Assembly (NCBI RefSeq): GCF_009930815.1
Contig: NZ_CP022222.1
Span: 4,320,501-4,384,500, forward strand
Source of the DNA: Bradyrhizobium sp. CCBAU 051011
GTDB lineage: Bacteria; Pseudomonadota; Alphaproteobacteria; Rhizobiales; Xanthobacteraceae
Length of the DNA: 64,000 nucleotides
Direction: 5' to 3'
Both the position numbers and the translations under genes were made by a program. A model generated the notes under the pieces. It saw nothing but the letters and a program-made list of their open reading frames with translations, made no database searches and had not been told where the DNA came from. Position 1 is the stretch's first letter. Each line of letters begins with the position of its first letter. This document shows, in pieces, positions 54,255 through 63,441 of this stretch.

Positions 54255-54782
54255 GGTGACCTTCGTCGTTGAATATCCGGCTCGCTCACGCCATGCAGGG
54301 TTCGTGCCAGCAGGGTGCGCGCCCGGCCTTCAGGAAATCGGCCCGCAAAACTACGCACTTCAAAGCCGCGCCATTCGGCGCGGGACGGTCTAGTCAAACG
54401 CTCAAGGGAAACAATTGCAGTGAAAGTAGAATCCGGGCGTGGACGATTCGCAAAGCGTAGAACTACGGTCTCTGCGGCGGATTAGCCTGACTGTCATTAT
54501 GCAGCAACAGTTCTGGATGGCGTTGTTCGGCACGCGATGCCCGCAGCGCTTCTCAGATTCAGATCGTCCGAATGATTTCGTCCGCGACCCGCTTTTCGGA
54601 CTCAATTCGAACATCGCGCGATGCTCGCCTCGCGCTCCACGTTGGAGCGGTTGCGGCCGGAGAGCAGGATGCGGCATTCGTGCAACAACCAGCGTCGTAA
54701 ATTCCGGAAGGCGAATCGTTGAGCAGCGATGGCCTGCGTGTGCGGGTATAATCGCGTCAACGAATCCGAGAAGGGGTTTTCG
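54255..54782. other. 528-base region with a possible frameshifted remnant
   Basis: Long frames on both strands overlap here without domain support. On the minus strand, about 54740-54560, translations in two adjoining frames read LRRWLLHECRILLSGRNRSN, then IESEKRVADEIIRTI before a stop; the +1 shift between them could mark a broken gene. Otherwise I see only leader sequence for the gene at 54783. Confidence 0.4.
54559..54740 (-). pseudogene. possible frameshifted small gene remnant
   Basis: One frame gives FRNLRRWLLHECRILLSGRN and then SNVEREASIA, after which the +1 frame gives RIESEKRVADEIIRTI and a stop. The two pieces have the same charged helical character. A sequencing or real frameshift near 54610 would join them. 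The start is not defined, so this is tentative. Confidence 0.3.
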
Positions 54783-54974
54783 ATGTCGAAGTTTGCGATT
54801 GGCGAGCAAGTCGAAAACGTGGCCAACGATCACGAGTCGGGCCCGGTTGTGGCCGTGTTTCCGACCGTTGACGGGAGCTTTAGATATGCCGTCGACACGG
54901 ACGGCTACGGCGCACGTCAGTTCTTTGTCGAGCAAAAGCGGACTTTCGTCGTTTCGAGGCAGGGCGCCACATGA
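54783..54974 (+). CDS. small hypothetical protein coupled to the next gene
   Basis: A 63-residue protein (MSKFAIGEQVENVANDHESG, VFPTVDGSFRYAVDTDGYGA, QFFVEQKRTFVV). AAGGGG lies 9 bases before the ATG. Its stop TGA shares bases with the start of the next gene (ATGA overlap), a sign of translational coupling. The pattern is like a small SH3-like or KOW-like beta protein, but I do not assign a family. Confidence 0.72.
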   Translation: MSKFAIGEQVENVANDHESGPVVAVFPTVDGSFRYAVDTDGYGARQFFVEQKRTFVVSRQGAT

Positions 54975-56083
54975 CAGGCCGTGCAACCACGCGAGCGATC
55001 TCCGCGACCGAACCGGCGGAGGGCGACAGCGACGCCATGCGCATCAGGCATCAGCTTGATGCCTGGGCCAATGCCTCAAATCGTGCCCCTAGACTGGTGA
55101 CAACACCGGAAGCCCTCAGCATGGAGCCATCCGGCGAGGCGCCCCAGGCAGCAAAGAAACGCAGCCGCTCCTCTTCGGCGGCCGGTCGTAGCAAAGCCAC
55201 CAGGGCGACCAAGGCCAAGGCATCGGCAACGGCAACGGAAGCGACCGAGGCCAACGTCGAGCCGGAGATGCCGAACGCGCCGCTTGAGCCGCCGACGGTT
55301 TCCGCCGAGGCGGCCGTGCCGGAGGCCGTTTCTGTCGTTCCCGCCCCACCAACGCGCGAACGCACCAGCCGCGCCTTTGCCATTGCTGCCGCTCTCGCGC
55401 TGGCGACGGTCGCTGCCTATTTTTCGGTCGCCGGCATGGCCGAAATATTTCCCGGCGATCCCGTTGCGGTCATGGTGCTCGCCGCCACGATGGAGGCCGG
55501 CAAGCTCGTGATCGCCGGATGGCTGGCCGCGCATTGGCGCCAGACCAGCTGGAAAATGCGCTCCGTCATGGTCGCGCTCGTCGCCGGCCTCGCGCTGATC
55601 AACGCCGCCGGCGTGTTCGGCAAGCTGGTCGAGGCGCATGTCAGCGTCGCGGCCACGGCGCGTTCAGGCGTCACCGAGCGCATTGAATCGCTCGACGCCC
55701 GCGTGGTGGCGCAAACGGCTGCCGTCGCCGATCTCACCGGCCGCATCGCGCAAATTGACCGGGCGGTCGATGAATCGACACGGCGCGGGCGGGTGACGCG
55801 GGCTCTCAACATCGTCAGCCAAGAGCGCGCGACGCGGGACGGGCTGGATACGCAGCGGCAGGCCGCTACCGCAATGCTGGTCGACCTGCAGGCACAACGC
55901 GCGGCGCTGGCCGGCGAACGCGCTCGCATCGAAGCGTCCACCGGTCCGATCCAGTATCTCGCCATGATGGTCGGCGCCGCGCCCGAAGCCGCGGTGCGAT
56001 GGCTGATATTGCTGATGGTGCTCTGCTGCGATCCGGCAGCAATCGCCCTGACGGTCGCGGCGGCCAGTTCACGCCGCCAATGA
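54971..56083 (+). CDS. membrane protein with coiled-coil region between helices, unknown family
   Basis: A 370-residue protein. Residues 1-130 are disordered and Lys/Ala/Ser/Thr-rich (SRSSSAAGRSKATRATKAKA). Three transmembrane helices follow (about 137-155, 165-185 and 195-215: IAAALALATVAAYFSVAGMA, AVMVLAATMEAGKLVIAGWL), then a coiled coil (about 225-320, TERIESLDARVVAQTAAVAD), then a final helix (about 335-362). The order of helix, coiled coil, helix resembles phage- or plasmid-linked membrane proteins. The start overlaps the previous gene by 4 bases. No function is known. Confidence 0.75.
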   Translation: MTGRATTRAISATEPAEGDSDAMRIRHQLDAWANASNRAPRLVTTPEALSMEPSGEAPQAAKKRSRSSSAAGRSKATRATKAKASATATEATEANVEPEMPNAPLEPPTVSAEAAVPEAVSVVPAPPTRERTSRAFAIAAALALATVAAYFSVAGMAEIFPGDPVAVMVLAATMEAGKLVIAGWLAAHWRQTSWKMRSVMVALVAGLALINAAGVFGKLVEAHVSVAATARSGVTERIESLDARVVAQTAAVADLTGRIAQIDRAVDESTRRGRVTRALNIVSQERATRDGLDTQRQAATAMLVDLQAQRAALAGERARIEASTGPIQYLAMMVGAAPEAAVRWLILLMVLCCDPAAIALTVAAASSRRQ

Positions 56084-56152
56084 ATGGTGGGGCGATATCC
56101 GGGGCGTCAACTTCATTTGTTCCCGCATCTCGCGGAGCCCGTCATCTCTGCG

Positions 56153-56170
56153 CGAGCGCAATTGCGCTCG
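56153..56170. terminator. 18-base perfect palindrome between convergent genes
   Basis: CGAGCGCAATTGCGCTCG is perfectly self-complementary and lies 70 bases after the membrane-protein stop and 114 bases from the stop of the convergent gene. It may be a terminator hairpin core or a protein-binding site. Confidence 0.5.
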
Positions 56171-56283
56171 TCGCGGGCGCGCATTCGCGCGACCGTTGGC
56201 TCATGCGGGCTACGCGCCGTTCGCTTGACTGATCAAGCCTCGCCGTCTTCCCGCGTGGGCAGGAAGGGCATGCGGCGGACCGG

Positions 56284-57543
56284 CTACATGGTCCGGCCTT
56301 TGGACAATTTTGCCGTTTTGGCATTGGCTGTTTTCGTGCGCTTTGCCGTGCGGTGATTGTCTCGCGCGGTTAAGCGCTCGCGCTTCTTGATGCTCGCTTG
56401 CGCTTCCTGCGTCTTCGATCCGCCACGGCGGGAGGCATACTCCTTGCCGTCGATCGGTCCCACATGCGGCGGATCCCGGTCGAGATACGGCCGCCCGATG
56501 CCGAACGTCTTGCCGTTTTCGTCGATCCACTTCCAGAGCTTGTCGGTGGAGACCCAACGTTGCGCCCGCGTCGCGCCCTTGACGCTGACGATGTCGGCCG
56601 CGAGCCCGTGGCCATAACCGCCACGCAAACTCCCGCCATGGTAGGATCGATCGGTTGCCGCTTTCAGGCCGCTTGCGATTCCCTGGCGGTAGTCGTCGCG
56701 AAACGCGCTGGTGATGCCGGGCGATAGTCCGGCCTGCTCGGCGGCGTGCAGGGCATGAAAGAGCTTCAGCTTGAAGCTCTTGTCCATGCCACCGATCACG
56801 TAGTCGATCATCGCCATGCCGGCTCTGTCGGCCGCCTTCGGGTCCTTCCAGGTAAAATCCTCGTCGACGCGCTTGGTGAAGGTCCTGGTGACGGTGATCG
56901 TCTTGCCCTTCCTCTTGATCGTCACTTTCCGCCGCTCATGCACCTTGATGGCGTCGATCTTGGGCGCCCGCTCATAGAGCGCCCACAGATAGCGATCGAT
57001 GCAGATTTCCGCGACCAGACATTCCTCGTTGATTTCGATGGTGCTCACCGCCGGCAGGCCAGTGTCGCGCATCGAAGCAGGTGTACTCGCCGCGGCCACA
57101 TCGGCTGCAGGTGCGTCTGATGCCAGCACCTCTGTCGGATCGGTCAGCGAGGCCACGACAAAAGATTTCGGCTCTTCCGGGGCGGCCGTCGCGTCAGGCG
57201 CTTTCGTGATGTCCGGCGCTTTCTCGATCACGGTCGCCGCAGGGAGCGGCGCCTCGATGGCATCGATGGCGGCGCTTGCCAGCGCGATCACCGGCGGCGT
57301 GACCACGGGCGGCGTGACCACCGGCTCGGCGCTCGCGATGCGAGAAGGTTCCTTGCGTTCCGCGGTTGAAGCCGCCTCGGCGCTCTCGATCGAAGCGCCG
57401 GCATTCCTGACAGAAGCGCTGACTCGTTCGATGGGCGCCGCACCAGGGCTGGCGAGCCAGACGAGAACCCAGCTCAAGAGAGCCACGCCCGAGAGAAGGT
57501 TGATTCGACGCTGCGCCTTCGTCGCCAATCGCCATGGGTCCAT
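56284..57543 (-). CDS. membrane-anchored M15/VanY-like peptidase-domain protein
   Basis: A 419-residue protein. A short cytoplasmic part and one helix (about 18-37, INLLSGVALLSWVLVWLASP) anchor it; a long Ala/Glu/Val-rich periplasmic linker runs to about residue 160; the C-terminal domain (about 200-375) has SAFRDDYRQGIASG, GYGHGLAADIV and RDPPHVGPID, in which the His and Asp spacing matches LAS-type D-Ala-D-Ala peptidases. A Lys-rich tail follows. GGAGG lies 8 bases before ATG 57543. A cell-wall role is likely. Confidence 0.78.
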   Translation of the reverse strand: MDPWRLATKAQRRINLLSGVALLSWVLVWLASPGAAPIERVSASVRNAGASIESAEAASTAERKEPSRIASAEPVVTPPVVTPPVIALASAAIDAIEAPLPAATVIEKAPDITKAPDATAAPEEPKSFVVASLTDPTEVLASDAPAADVAAASTPASMRDTGLPAVSTIEINEECLVAEICIDRYLWALYERAPKIDAIKVHERRKVTIKRKGKTITVTRTFTKRVDEDFTWKDPKAADRAGMAMIDYVIGGMDKSFKLKLFHALHAAEQAGLSPGITSAFRDDYRQGIASGLKAATDRSYHGGSLRGGYGHGLAADIVSVKGATRAQRWVSTDKLWKWIDENGKTFGIGRPYLDRDPPHVGPIDGKEYASRRGGSKTQEAQASIKKRERLTARDNHRTAKRTKTANAKTAKLSKGRTM

Positions 57544-57761
57544 TGTCCGGCCTCCAAGGCTCCGCAAGAGCCTGATTGCACAAGCACGCGATTGGCTCAT
57601 TCTTCGGATTGCGAGATGAATGCGCAACGGCCGGAGACTACGGGATCATTCGTTTTTTCAGGGGTGTTGCTGCGGTACAACGCGCTGCGGCATGGAACTT
57701 GTTGTGTATTTTTGAGACTTGTGTGCGCTACCCGACAGAGGAACAAGAGATCGCACGACCG

Positions 57762-57789
57762 TACGGCGGTTAGCGAAGCGTAATCCGCC
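57762..57789. repeat. short palindromic element, possible half repeat
   Basis: GGCGGTTAGCGAAGCGTAAT then CCGCC: outer arms GGCGG / CCGCC with TTA / TAA inside. It resembles the GGCGGATTACGCTTCGC unit of rhizobial genomes, but it is short. Confidence 0.4.
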
Positions 57790-57852
57790 GTTGCTTCGTC
57801 GAGTCGCGCTTGTGAAAGCCGGTTACGTTTCACTAACCCATCTTGCGAATTG

Positions 57853-59634
57853 TTAGCCCAGCAACACCGCGTCGGCACCGTTCACCGCATCGGCTGAGTC
57901 CGTCACCGTCTTCTCCAGCGAGCTCGCCTGCACGGTGATGTTCTCGGCAAAGAATCGCGCCACCGTCACGTAGCGTTGCGGATCGCCGGCCTCGCCATTG
58001 CTCTTGGCGGCGAGCGCTTCGCCGGCCAGCATGCAGCCGCCGAGCGTCGACCCGAACAGGCGCAGGTAGGGCGTCGCGCCGGCGAGCGCGTCGTTCGGCG
58101 CGGAATTAACGCGCTCCAGCAGCCATTTGCTGGCGCGCTCGAGCGAGCCGAGCGCATCGCGCAGTTTGGCGCCCGTGCTGCCGAAGGCCGGATCGTTCGA
58201 GGTTTCGACCTGCTTGACGATGCCGCCCAGTTCGTCGAGCAGCGCCCACACCGCTGCGCCGCCATTGGCGGCGAGCTTGCGCGTGACGAGGTCGATCGAC
58301 TGGATGCCGTTTGTGCCCTCGTAGATCGAGGTGATGCGCGCGTCGCGGTAGTGCTGTGCGGCGCCGGTCTCCTCGATAAAACCCATGCCGCCGTGGATCT
58401 GCACGCCGAGATACGTCACCTCGTTGCCGATGTCGGTGGAGAACGCTTTTGCAATCGGCGTCAGCAGCGCGCCGCGGGCGGCAGCATCGGCGCGCACCTT
58501 TGCGTCCTTGGCGCGGGTGGCAACGTCGAGCGCGACGGCAGTAGCGTAGCAGATGGAGCGCGCCGCAGCGGTCATGCTGCGCATCTGCAGCAGCATGCGC
58601 TTGACGTCGGGATGCACGATGATCGGATCGAGTCCGTCGCCCGTCTTGCCGACGGCGCGACCTTGCTTGCGCTCCTGCGCGAAGGCAAGGGCCTGCTGAT
58701 AGGCCCGGTCGGCGATGCCGACGCCTTCGAGGCCGACGCCGAGGCGGGCCTGGTTCATCATCGTGAACATGCAGAGCATGCCCTTATTTTCCTCGCCGAT
58801 CAGGTAACCGATCGCGCCGCCCTGATCGCCCATCGTCATGGTGCAGGTGGGGGAGGCGTGCATGCCGAGCTTGTGCTCGACGCCGCTAGGATAGATGTCG
58901 TTGCGCGCGCCGAGCGAGCCATCGGCATTGACCAGGAATTTCGGAATCAGGAATAGCGAAATCCCCTTGGTGCCCGCAGGTGCATCGGGCAGGCGGGCCA
59001 GCACGAAATGCACGATGTTATCGGTCATGTCGTGGTCGCCATAGGTGATGAAGATTTTTGTTCCTTTGATGCGGTAGGTGCCGTCACCGACAGGCTCGGC
59101 GCGCGTCCGCAGTGCGCCGACGTCGGAGCCGGCCTGCGGCTCGGTGAGCTGCATGGTGCCGGTCCATTCGCCGGAGACGAGCTTCTCCAGATAGATCCGC
59201 TTCAGCTCCTCGCTGCCATGGGCGTCGAGCGCCTCGATCGCCGAGAGCGTCAAGAGCGGGCAGAGGCCGAAGGCGATGTTCGAGGCGCTCCAGATTTCGG
59301 TGCAGGCGGCGTTGATCGCCAGCGGCAGGCCCTGGCCGCCGAAGGCTTCCGGCCCCGACACCGCGTTCCACCCGGCCGCGGCCCAGCGCTGATAGGCATC
59401 CGGCCAGCCGGGGGCGGTGGTCACCTTGTTGTCCGCCAGCTTGATGCCGTGTTCGTCGCCGACGCGGTTCAGCGGCGCCAGCACGTCGCCGGCGAATTTG
59501 CCGGCTTCCTCCAGCACAGCTGCGGCAATATCACCGTCGAAATCGCCGTAATGGCCGGCCTTCACGGCCGCCTGCAGCCCGGCGCCGTGGTTGAGCGAGA
59601 TCAGGATGTCGGAGATCGGCGCGCGGTAGGTCAT
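57853..59634 (-). CDS. acyl-CoA dehydrogenase (large, C-terminal-extension type)
   Basis: A flavoprotein of 593 residues that oxidises an acyl-CoA to the 2-enoyl-CoA. It has MQLTEPQAGSDVGALRTRAE, IKGTKIFITYGDHDMTDNIV, LGMHASPTCTMTMGD and the catalytic Glu in ARITSIYEGTNGIQSIDLVT. Its length and C-terminal domain match the FadE/AidB-like long form common in alphaproteobacteria. ATG 59634 starts MTYRAPISDILISLNH, the usual N-terminus. It lies alone upstream of the tRNA gene on the other strand. Confidence 0.93.
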   Translation of the reverse strand: MTYRAPISDILISLNHGAGLQAAVKAGHYGDFDGDIAAAVLEEAGKFAGDVLAPLNRVGDEHGIKLADNKVTTAPGWPDAYQRWAAAGWNAVSGPEAFGGQGLPLAINAACTEIWSASNIAFGLCPLLTLSAIEALDAHGSEELKRIYLEKLVSGEWTGTMQLTEPQAGSDVGALRTRAEPVGDGTYRIKGTKIFITYGDHDMTDNIVHFVLARLPDAPAGTKGISLFLIPKFLVNADGSLGARNDIYPSGVEHKLGMHASPTCTMTMGDQGGAIGYLIGEENKGMLCMFTMMNQARLGVGLEGVGIADRAYQQALAFAQERKQGRAVGKTGDGLDPIIVHPDVKRMLLQMRSMTAAARSICYATAVALDVATRAKDAKVRADAAARGALLTPIAKAFSTDIGNEVTYLGVQIHGGMGFIEETGAAQHYRDARITSIYEGTNGIQSIDLVTRKLAANGGAAVWALLDELGGIVKQVETSNDPAFGSTGAKLRDALGSLERASKWLLERVNSAPNDALAGATPYLRLFGSTLGGCMLAGEALAAKSNGEAGDPQRYVTVARFFAENITVQASSLEKTVTDSADAVNGADAVLLG

Positions 59635-59916
59635 GACTAAAATCTCGCTTTTCTGGCCAATGTGCTGCCGCCGTCTTCCCACGAAACCGGGGTTCTCTCA
59701 ACTCTCCGCCGGACGGTATTCGGCCGTGCAGGCGGCACCAGACCGGCCCAGGAGACCCGGAGCGGTGACCCATTATAAAGGGTCGGGGTCAATGCAGCCG
59801 ATTTTGACGTGAAATTCGCCCCCACGGCCTGTTGAAATGGCGTGGCTCCCTCTATAGACCGGCGGTGCCGGACAAGGGATCGCGTTGGTCGATCCGACCG
59901 TTCCGGCCCGGCCTGT

Positions 59917-59991
59917 TGGGGCGTAGCCAAGCGGTAAGGCAGCGGATTTTGATTCCGCCATTCGGAGGTTCGATCCCTCCCGCCCCAGCCA
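59917..59991 (+). tRNA. tRNA-Gln (anticodon TTG)
   Basis: A complete cloverleaf of 75 bases including the encoded CCA. The acceptor arm is TGGGGCG / CGCCCCA, the anticodon arm GCGGA / TCCGC has loop TTTTGAT with anticodon TTG, the D-loop contains AAGCGGTAAGGC, and the T-arm reads GGAGG TTCGATC CCTCC. The discriminator base is G. It reads CAA glutamine codons, and CAG by wobble. Confidence 0.97.
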
Positions 59992-60231
59992 ATTGATATT
60001 GCTCGTCTAATCGCCTTTTTTGGTTGCTTCATTTGGAATGGCGCGATTCCGCTGCCCGTTGAAGAGAGATCGCTATTTCGTTCGCCACCTATTCGTTGCC
60101 AGTGCAAGTGACGCAGTCATCGGTGCATCGATGGGAGAAGCGGGTCTCCAATCTCAGGCGCTCATAAACTACGTCATGCGAAAGACTGGTTGAGATATCG
60201 TAGGTTCGGTTGGTGTGGGACCGGGACATCC

Positions 60232-60250
60232 CCGCGTGACGGTCACGCGG
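60232..60250. promoter_or_regulatory. 19-base inverted repeat CCGCGTGAC/GTCACGCGG
   Basis: Two perfect 9-base arms around one base. With so short a centre it is more likely a DNA-binding site than an RNA hairpin. Confidence 0.45.
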
Positions 60251-60274
60251 CGGCTCGGACCGATGCGCGATAAC

Positions 60275-60307
60275 GGATGCTGTCGACCGGAGACGGTTAC
60301 AGCATCC
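60275..60307 (-). terminator. strong stem-loop after the small secreted protein gene
   Basis: Perfect 9-bp arms GGATGCTGT / ACAGCATCC enclose an inner ACCG/CGGT pairing in the minus-strand transcript. It lies 37 bases after the stop of the gene at 60344-60637. Confidence 0.65.
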
Positions 60308-60343
60308 TCGCCGATGACATAAGAGCGGCCCTTTGCTTCCTGT

Positions 60344-60637
60344 CTACCAGCCGCGAATGATGAACCTTGGTCCGCCGTAGCGGCGATCGTAGTAGCCGGG
60401 GCCAGCGTAGTAGTTGTAGCCCCGGCCGGGGAAGTAGCTGGGGTCGTAGTAATAGCGCAGGACATAGCGTGGTCCCCGGGTCCGCCAGCAGCGCCCATAA
60501 TACTCGTTGCAGATCAGACCGACCTGATCGACGTTGGAGATTTCGACGGAGCTGATCGTCGTCGCATTGATGGGCGCGGCGAAAGCGGCGGACGCGAGCA
60601 GCACGGAACCGAATACGCCCAGTGCGATGGCCTTCAT
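60344..60637 (-). CDS. small secreted Tyr/Gly/Arg-rich protein
   Basis: A 97-residue protein with a signal peptide (MKAIALGVFGSVLLASAAFA) and a mature domain with ICNEYYGRCWRTRGPRYVLR, followed by a Tyr/Gly/Pro-rich tail (YYDPSYFPGRGYNYY, GPGYYDRRYGGPR). AAGGGAG lies 8 bases before ATG 60637. The two cysteines may form a disulfide. Such proteins are frequent in Bradyrhizobium, with no known function. Confidence 0.78.
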   Translation of the reverse strand: MKAIALGVFGSVLLASAAFAAPINATTISSVEISNVDQVGLICNEYYGRCWRTRGPRYVLRYYYDPSYFPGRGYNYYAGPGYYDRRYGGPRFIIRGW

Positions 60638-60806
60638 GGATTTCTCCCTTCGGTTGGCCTTGCCGCAGCGTGCGTCCGGGGAAAGCATCAATTGGCGTTG
60701 GAACGCTACCGCTGACGACCGGGTTCTGGTGCTCCGAAACGCTCTCAGTCTGATATCCGGGCGATGAGATTGGCGTTGCCCGCGCGCAGGCCCTCCAAAC
60801 GCGACC

Positions 60807-60830
60807 AGCCGCGTTGCTACTAACGCGGCT
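60807..60830 (-). terminator. stem-loop after the outer-membrane protein gene
   Basis: A perfect 9-bp stem AGCCGCGTT / AACGCGGCT with a 6-base loop lies 79 bases beyond the stop of the large minus-strand gene. Confidence 0.65.
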
Positions 60831-60908
60831 TGCTCGTCCCCGGGGGATATTCTCAATCGCTTCCAGGATTTCGGCACGCACGTCCTTATTGTGCTGGGCG
60901 AAGACGGA

Positions 60909-62759
60909 TCAAAAATTGAGCTGGATCAATCCGAACAAGCCATGCGCGACCCTTCCCGTACCGCCGCTGCTCACCGGGTAGTCCCAATTGGCTGAATATT
61001 CCACGGCCACCTTCAGCCCATCCATTACCCACTCGCCTCCGGTAAGGAAAAGCCGGTGTTGCGGGACGAATCCGATCCGGGTTGGCACGCCGTTTTGCAG
61101 GATCGAAACACCCGCCATGTCTTTGCTGCCGGAATATCCCACCGAGATGAAATTGCCCTGCGCGCCTATCTCCGTTATCCATGGGTTCCAGTCAAACTGG
61201 TAGGCAATCGAGGCCTGCCAAGTCATCGGCATCATGCTCCGCGCAATGCCGAGCCCATCGACAAACCTGGCGTCCTGAATTGCTGCATTTACCTCGCCTA
61301 CGAACGCGAACGGGCCGAAACTGGTTTTGAGGCTCGCGGCCATTCCGGGAATCTGCCCGATCTGGCTCAGGAACGGGAGGTAAGACGAACGCAGAAATCT
61401 GCTTTCGAAAACGGAGCTGCTATAGTCGACATGGAAGTCAAGGGTCCACGGACAAATCCACGAATCCGTCAGTTGGTCATACGGCACGCCGCAATGGCCC
61501 CTTGTCCGGAAACCGAGACTGACGTTGTAATCGTCGATTTTCGTTCGGCCGGGTATGATGCTGTCGCTACCTTTGTAGGTCATGACTGAGCCATAGAAGG
61601 GCGCCGGGTCGAAGGGGAATGTGACTGGCGTAGGCCGGAACGGACGCTCAGGCAGCGGGGTGTAGCCGAGCCAACCCATGAATTGTCTCACCGCCGGTGC
61701 GACGACCAACGGACTTACGCGTGGAACAACGACGGGCGCCGGCGGCGGCTGCCGCGGTGGGGTTGGCCAGGCGAATTCCAGGCCTCCCGCCGTCTGACGG
61801 TTTTCAAACACCTCGGTTGTCAGCGGAGTGCCGATCGATAGCGTATCCAGGCGCGCCACGCCCGTGGACGTACCGAAATGCAAAACCTCCACGCCGAAGC
61901 GGGCCGCGATCGGGAATTGCATCAGATCGCCTACCAAAATGTGAGTCCGATCAAGCGTGAAGCGATCCACGCCTATGCCAGCGACGTTGGTCGGTACCAC
62001 TGGTTGATTCCCGGTCGGGAATATCGCGCCAGTGCCGCTCTCGAAGTGGAGAACCAGAGCACCGGTCAACCAGTCGCTCAGCTTGATATCGAAATCGAGT
62101 TCAGCTGTACCCAGCGACAGGTTTTCCTGGGTAGGGCCGGTGAATGAGCCGGTCCGCGAGGCCAGGCCTTCAACCACGCCGCTCAGCGAGAGGAAGCTAT
62201 TAATTTTGGGTCCGGTCTTCGAGAGCGAGTCCCGGATGATCTGGCGCGTCGCGTTCTCGTTCGCCGCCCAGCCGATTTCCAGCCATCTTATACGCTCGTT
62301 AAGCGGCCTCTTCGCTGCGGCTTCGGACAAATCCGGAGCGGGCAGAGCGGGCGGAGCGACGGGCGGCGCCACAACAACCGTGGGCGCGGCTGCCGCCGCA
62401 GTCGCGGCAGGTGTCGGACGTTGCTGCGCCGGAGCGGGCTTGACACGCCGCGTCGGCGACGCGCCCTCTAGGGCACTGAGACGTTCGGAAAGTTTGCGGT
62501 TCTCCGCCTTTAGCTCCCCGAGCGTGCGCCGGAGAGCTGCCACGTCCTCGCTCTCCGCGGCGGCGGTATAAGAAGGGACAAACAACATGAGGCTGAACAA
62601 TGCCGGTACAGCGCCAAAGGCCAGCGGGTACCGGGAATAGTCGCGGTGCCAACCGCGCGCAGTTGATCTTACGGTGCCAGTTTCTGCATCGTGCCACCGT
62701 CGCCCAGATCGGGCGACGCGCTCATTCCGCTTACCCCAGATCATGCGCGGCCCCATCAC
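60909..62759 (-). CDS. large outer-membrane beta-barrel protein (LbtU-like porin)
   Basis: A 616-residue protein. A signal-like region (about 44-69, YPLAFGAVPALFSLMLFVPS) follows a basic N-terminus, then a coiled-coil (about 70-100, DVAALRRTLGELKAENRKLS), a Pro/Ala linker, and a long beta-strand-rich part (about 175-616) that ends in LIQLNF, the C-terminal Phe typical of outer-membrane barrels. The segment LSLGTAELDFDIKLSDWLTG resembles the LbtU siderophore-porin family. An in-frame ATG 15 bases in is an alternative start. The transported compound is not known; metal or siderophore is an inference. Confidence 0.72.
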   Translation of the reverse strand: MMGPRMIWGKRNERVARSGRRWHDAETGTVRSTARGWHRDYSRYPLAFGAVPALFSLMLFVPSYTAAAESEDVAALRRTLGELKAENRKLSERLSALEGASPTRRVKPAPAQQRPTPAATAAAAAPTVVVAPPVAPPALPAPDLSEAAAKRPLNERIRWLEIGWAANENATRQIIRDSLSKTGPKINSFLSLSGVVEGLASRTGSFTGPTQENLSLGTAELDFDIKLSDWLTGALVLHFESGTGAIFPTGNQPVVPTNVAGIGVDRFTLDRTHILVGDLMQFPIAARFGVEVLHFGTSTGVARLDTLSIGTPLTTEVFENRQTAGGLEFAWPTPPRQPPPAPVVVPRVSPLVVAPAVRQFMGWLGYTPLPERPFRPTPVTFPFDPAPFYGSVMTYKGSDSIIPGRTKIDDYNVSLGFRTRGHCGVPYDQLTDSWICPWTLDFHVDYSSSVFESRFLRSSYLPFLSQIGQIPGMAASLKTSFGPFAFVGEVNAAIQDARFVDGLGIARSMMPMTWQASIAYQFDWNPWITEIGAQGNFISVGYSGSKDMAGVSILQNGVPTRIGFVPQHRLFLTGGEWVMDGLKVAVEYSANWDYPVSSGGTGRVAHGLFGLIQLNF

Positions 62760-63441
62760 TACCGCAGTTCGACGTCACTCGGTCGAACCAACTCGTTCAT
62801 AACAATTGCGCTCTGGTAATCAGACTGTCTCGGCCAGCGTTTCATCCGTCAGGCCGATTGCAGACAAGAGCCCGCTCAACAACGCGGAGCAAATAATTGC
62901 CGGAGCCCCCCAGCAATGTTGGGACAAGAGTGACGCGTATGACGAATTACGCAAGCGCCACGAAGTGATCTATCCAAAGTGATGTATCTAGATTACACGC
63001 AGGAGCTGCGAACAGCCTCGCCGGCTGTCAGGCAACTTCAAGTGGCGATAGAGTTTTTGCCATCTAAAGTGCGCAAGTGCGTGAAGACGCGTGACCCAAT
63101 TGGAGCCGGCATGTAGTCCAAATAGGTGGATTGTGCCGACAAGAAGATCAACTTAAAATTTTCACTCGCCTTAATCTAGTCCTCGGTCGGGGAAAGGCAG
63201 CATTGCGGAATTTTGATTACGGCGAAGCCTCACTATGGCGTTAGCGCGACCGAAAATAAAGCCGGCGCAAGGCCGACGAAAAATTCGGACTCGTGGGAAT
63301 AATATAGTTGGTCAACAATTGTGTTGCCTCTACGAGTGACACAGCGATCAGAAAATCCCGCGTTCAACGGGCCCTCGCAAACGGAGTTCGACTACAGCCA
63401 CAGATCGAAGACAACCAGAGGTCAAAAGAGGGGGCGTCGAA
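62760..63441. other. AT-richer intergenic region between porin-like and RND genes
   Basis: This 682-base stretch separates divergent genes and is visibly AT-richer than the rest of the window, particularly 62930-63350. Several short open frames cross it, but none has a signal peptide, domain or binding site. It probably holds promoters and may mark a transferred segment. Confidence 0.6.

Larger units (their letters stand above)
59992..60343. other. intergenic region downstream of tRNA-Gln with two palindromes
   Basis: This 352-base stretch contains a T-run at about 60025-60031 after the tRNA, the 19-base palindrome at 60232-60250, and the stem-loop at 60275-60307. I see no gene. Confidence 0.7.

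Noticed and set aside
54439..55059. Long plus-strand frame over the coupled pair's first gene
   Set aside because: It overlaps the supported gene with AAGGGG site and ATGA coupling, and reads as a Arg/Pro-rich shadow.
59992..60343. Attachment site of an integrated element at tRNA-Gln
   Set aside because: No duplicate of the tRNA 3' end and no integrase gene was found in the window.
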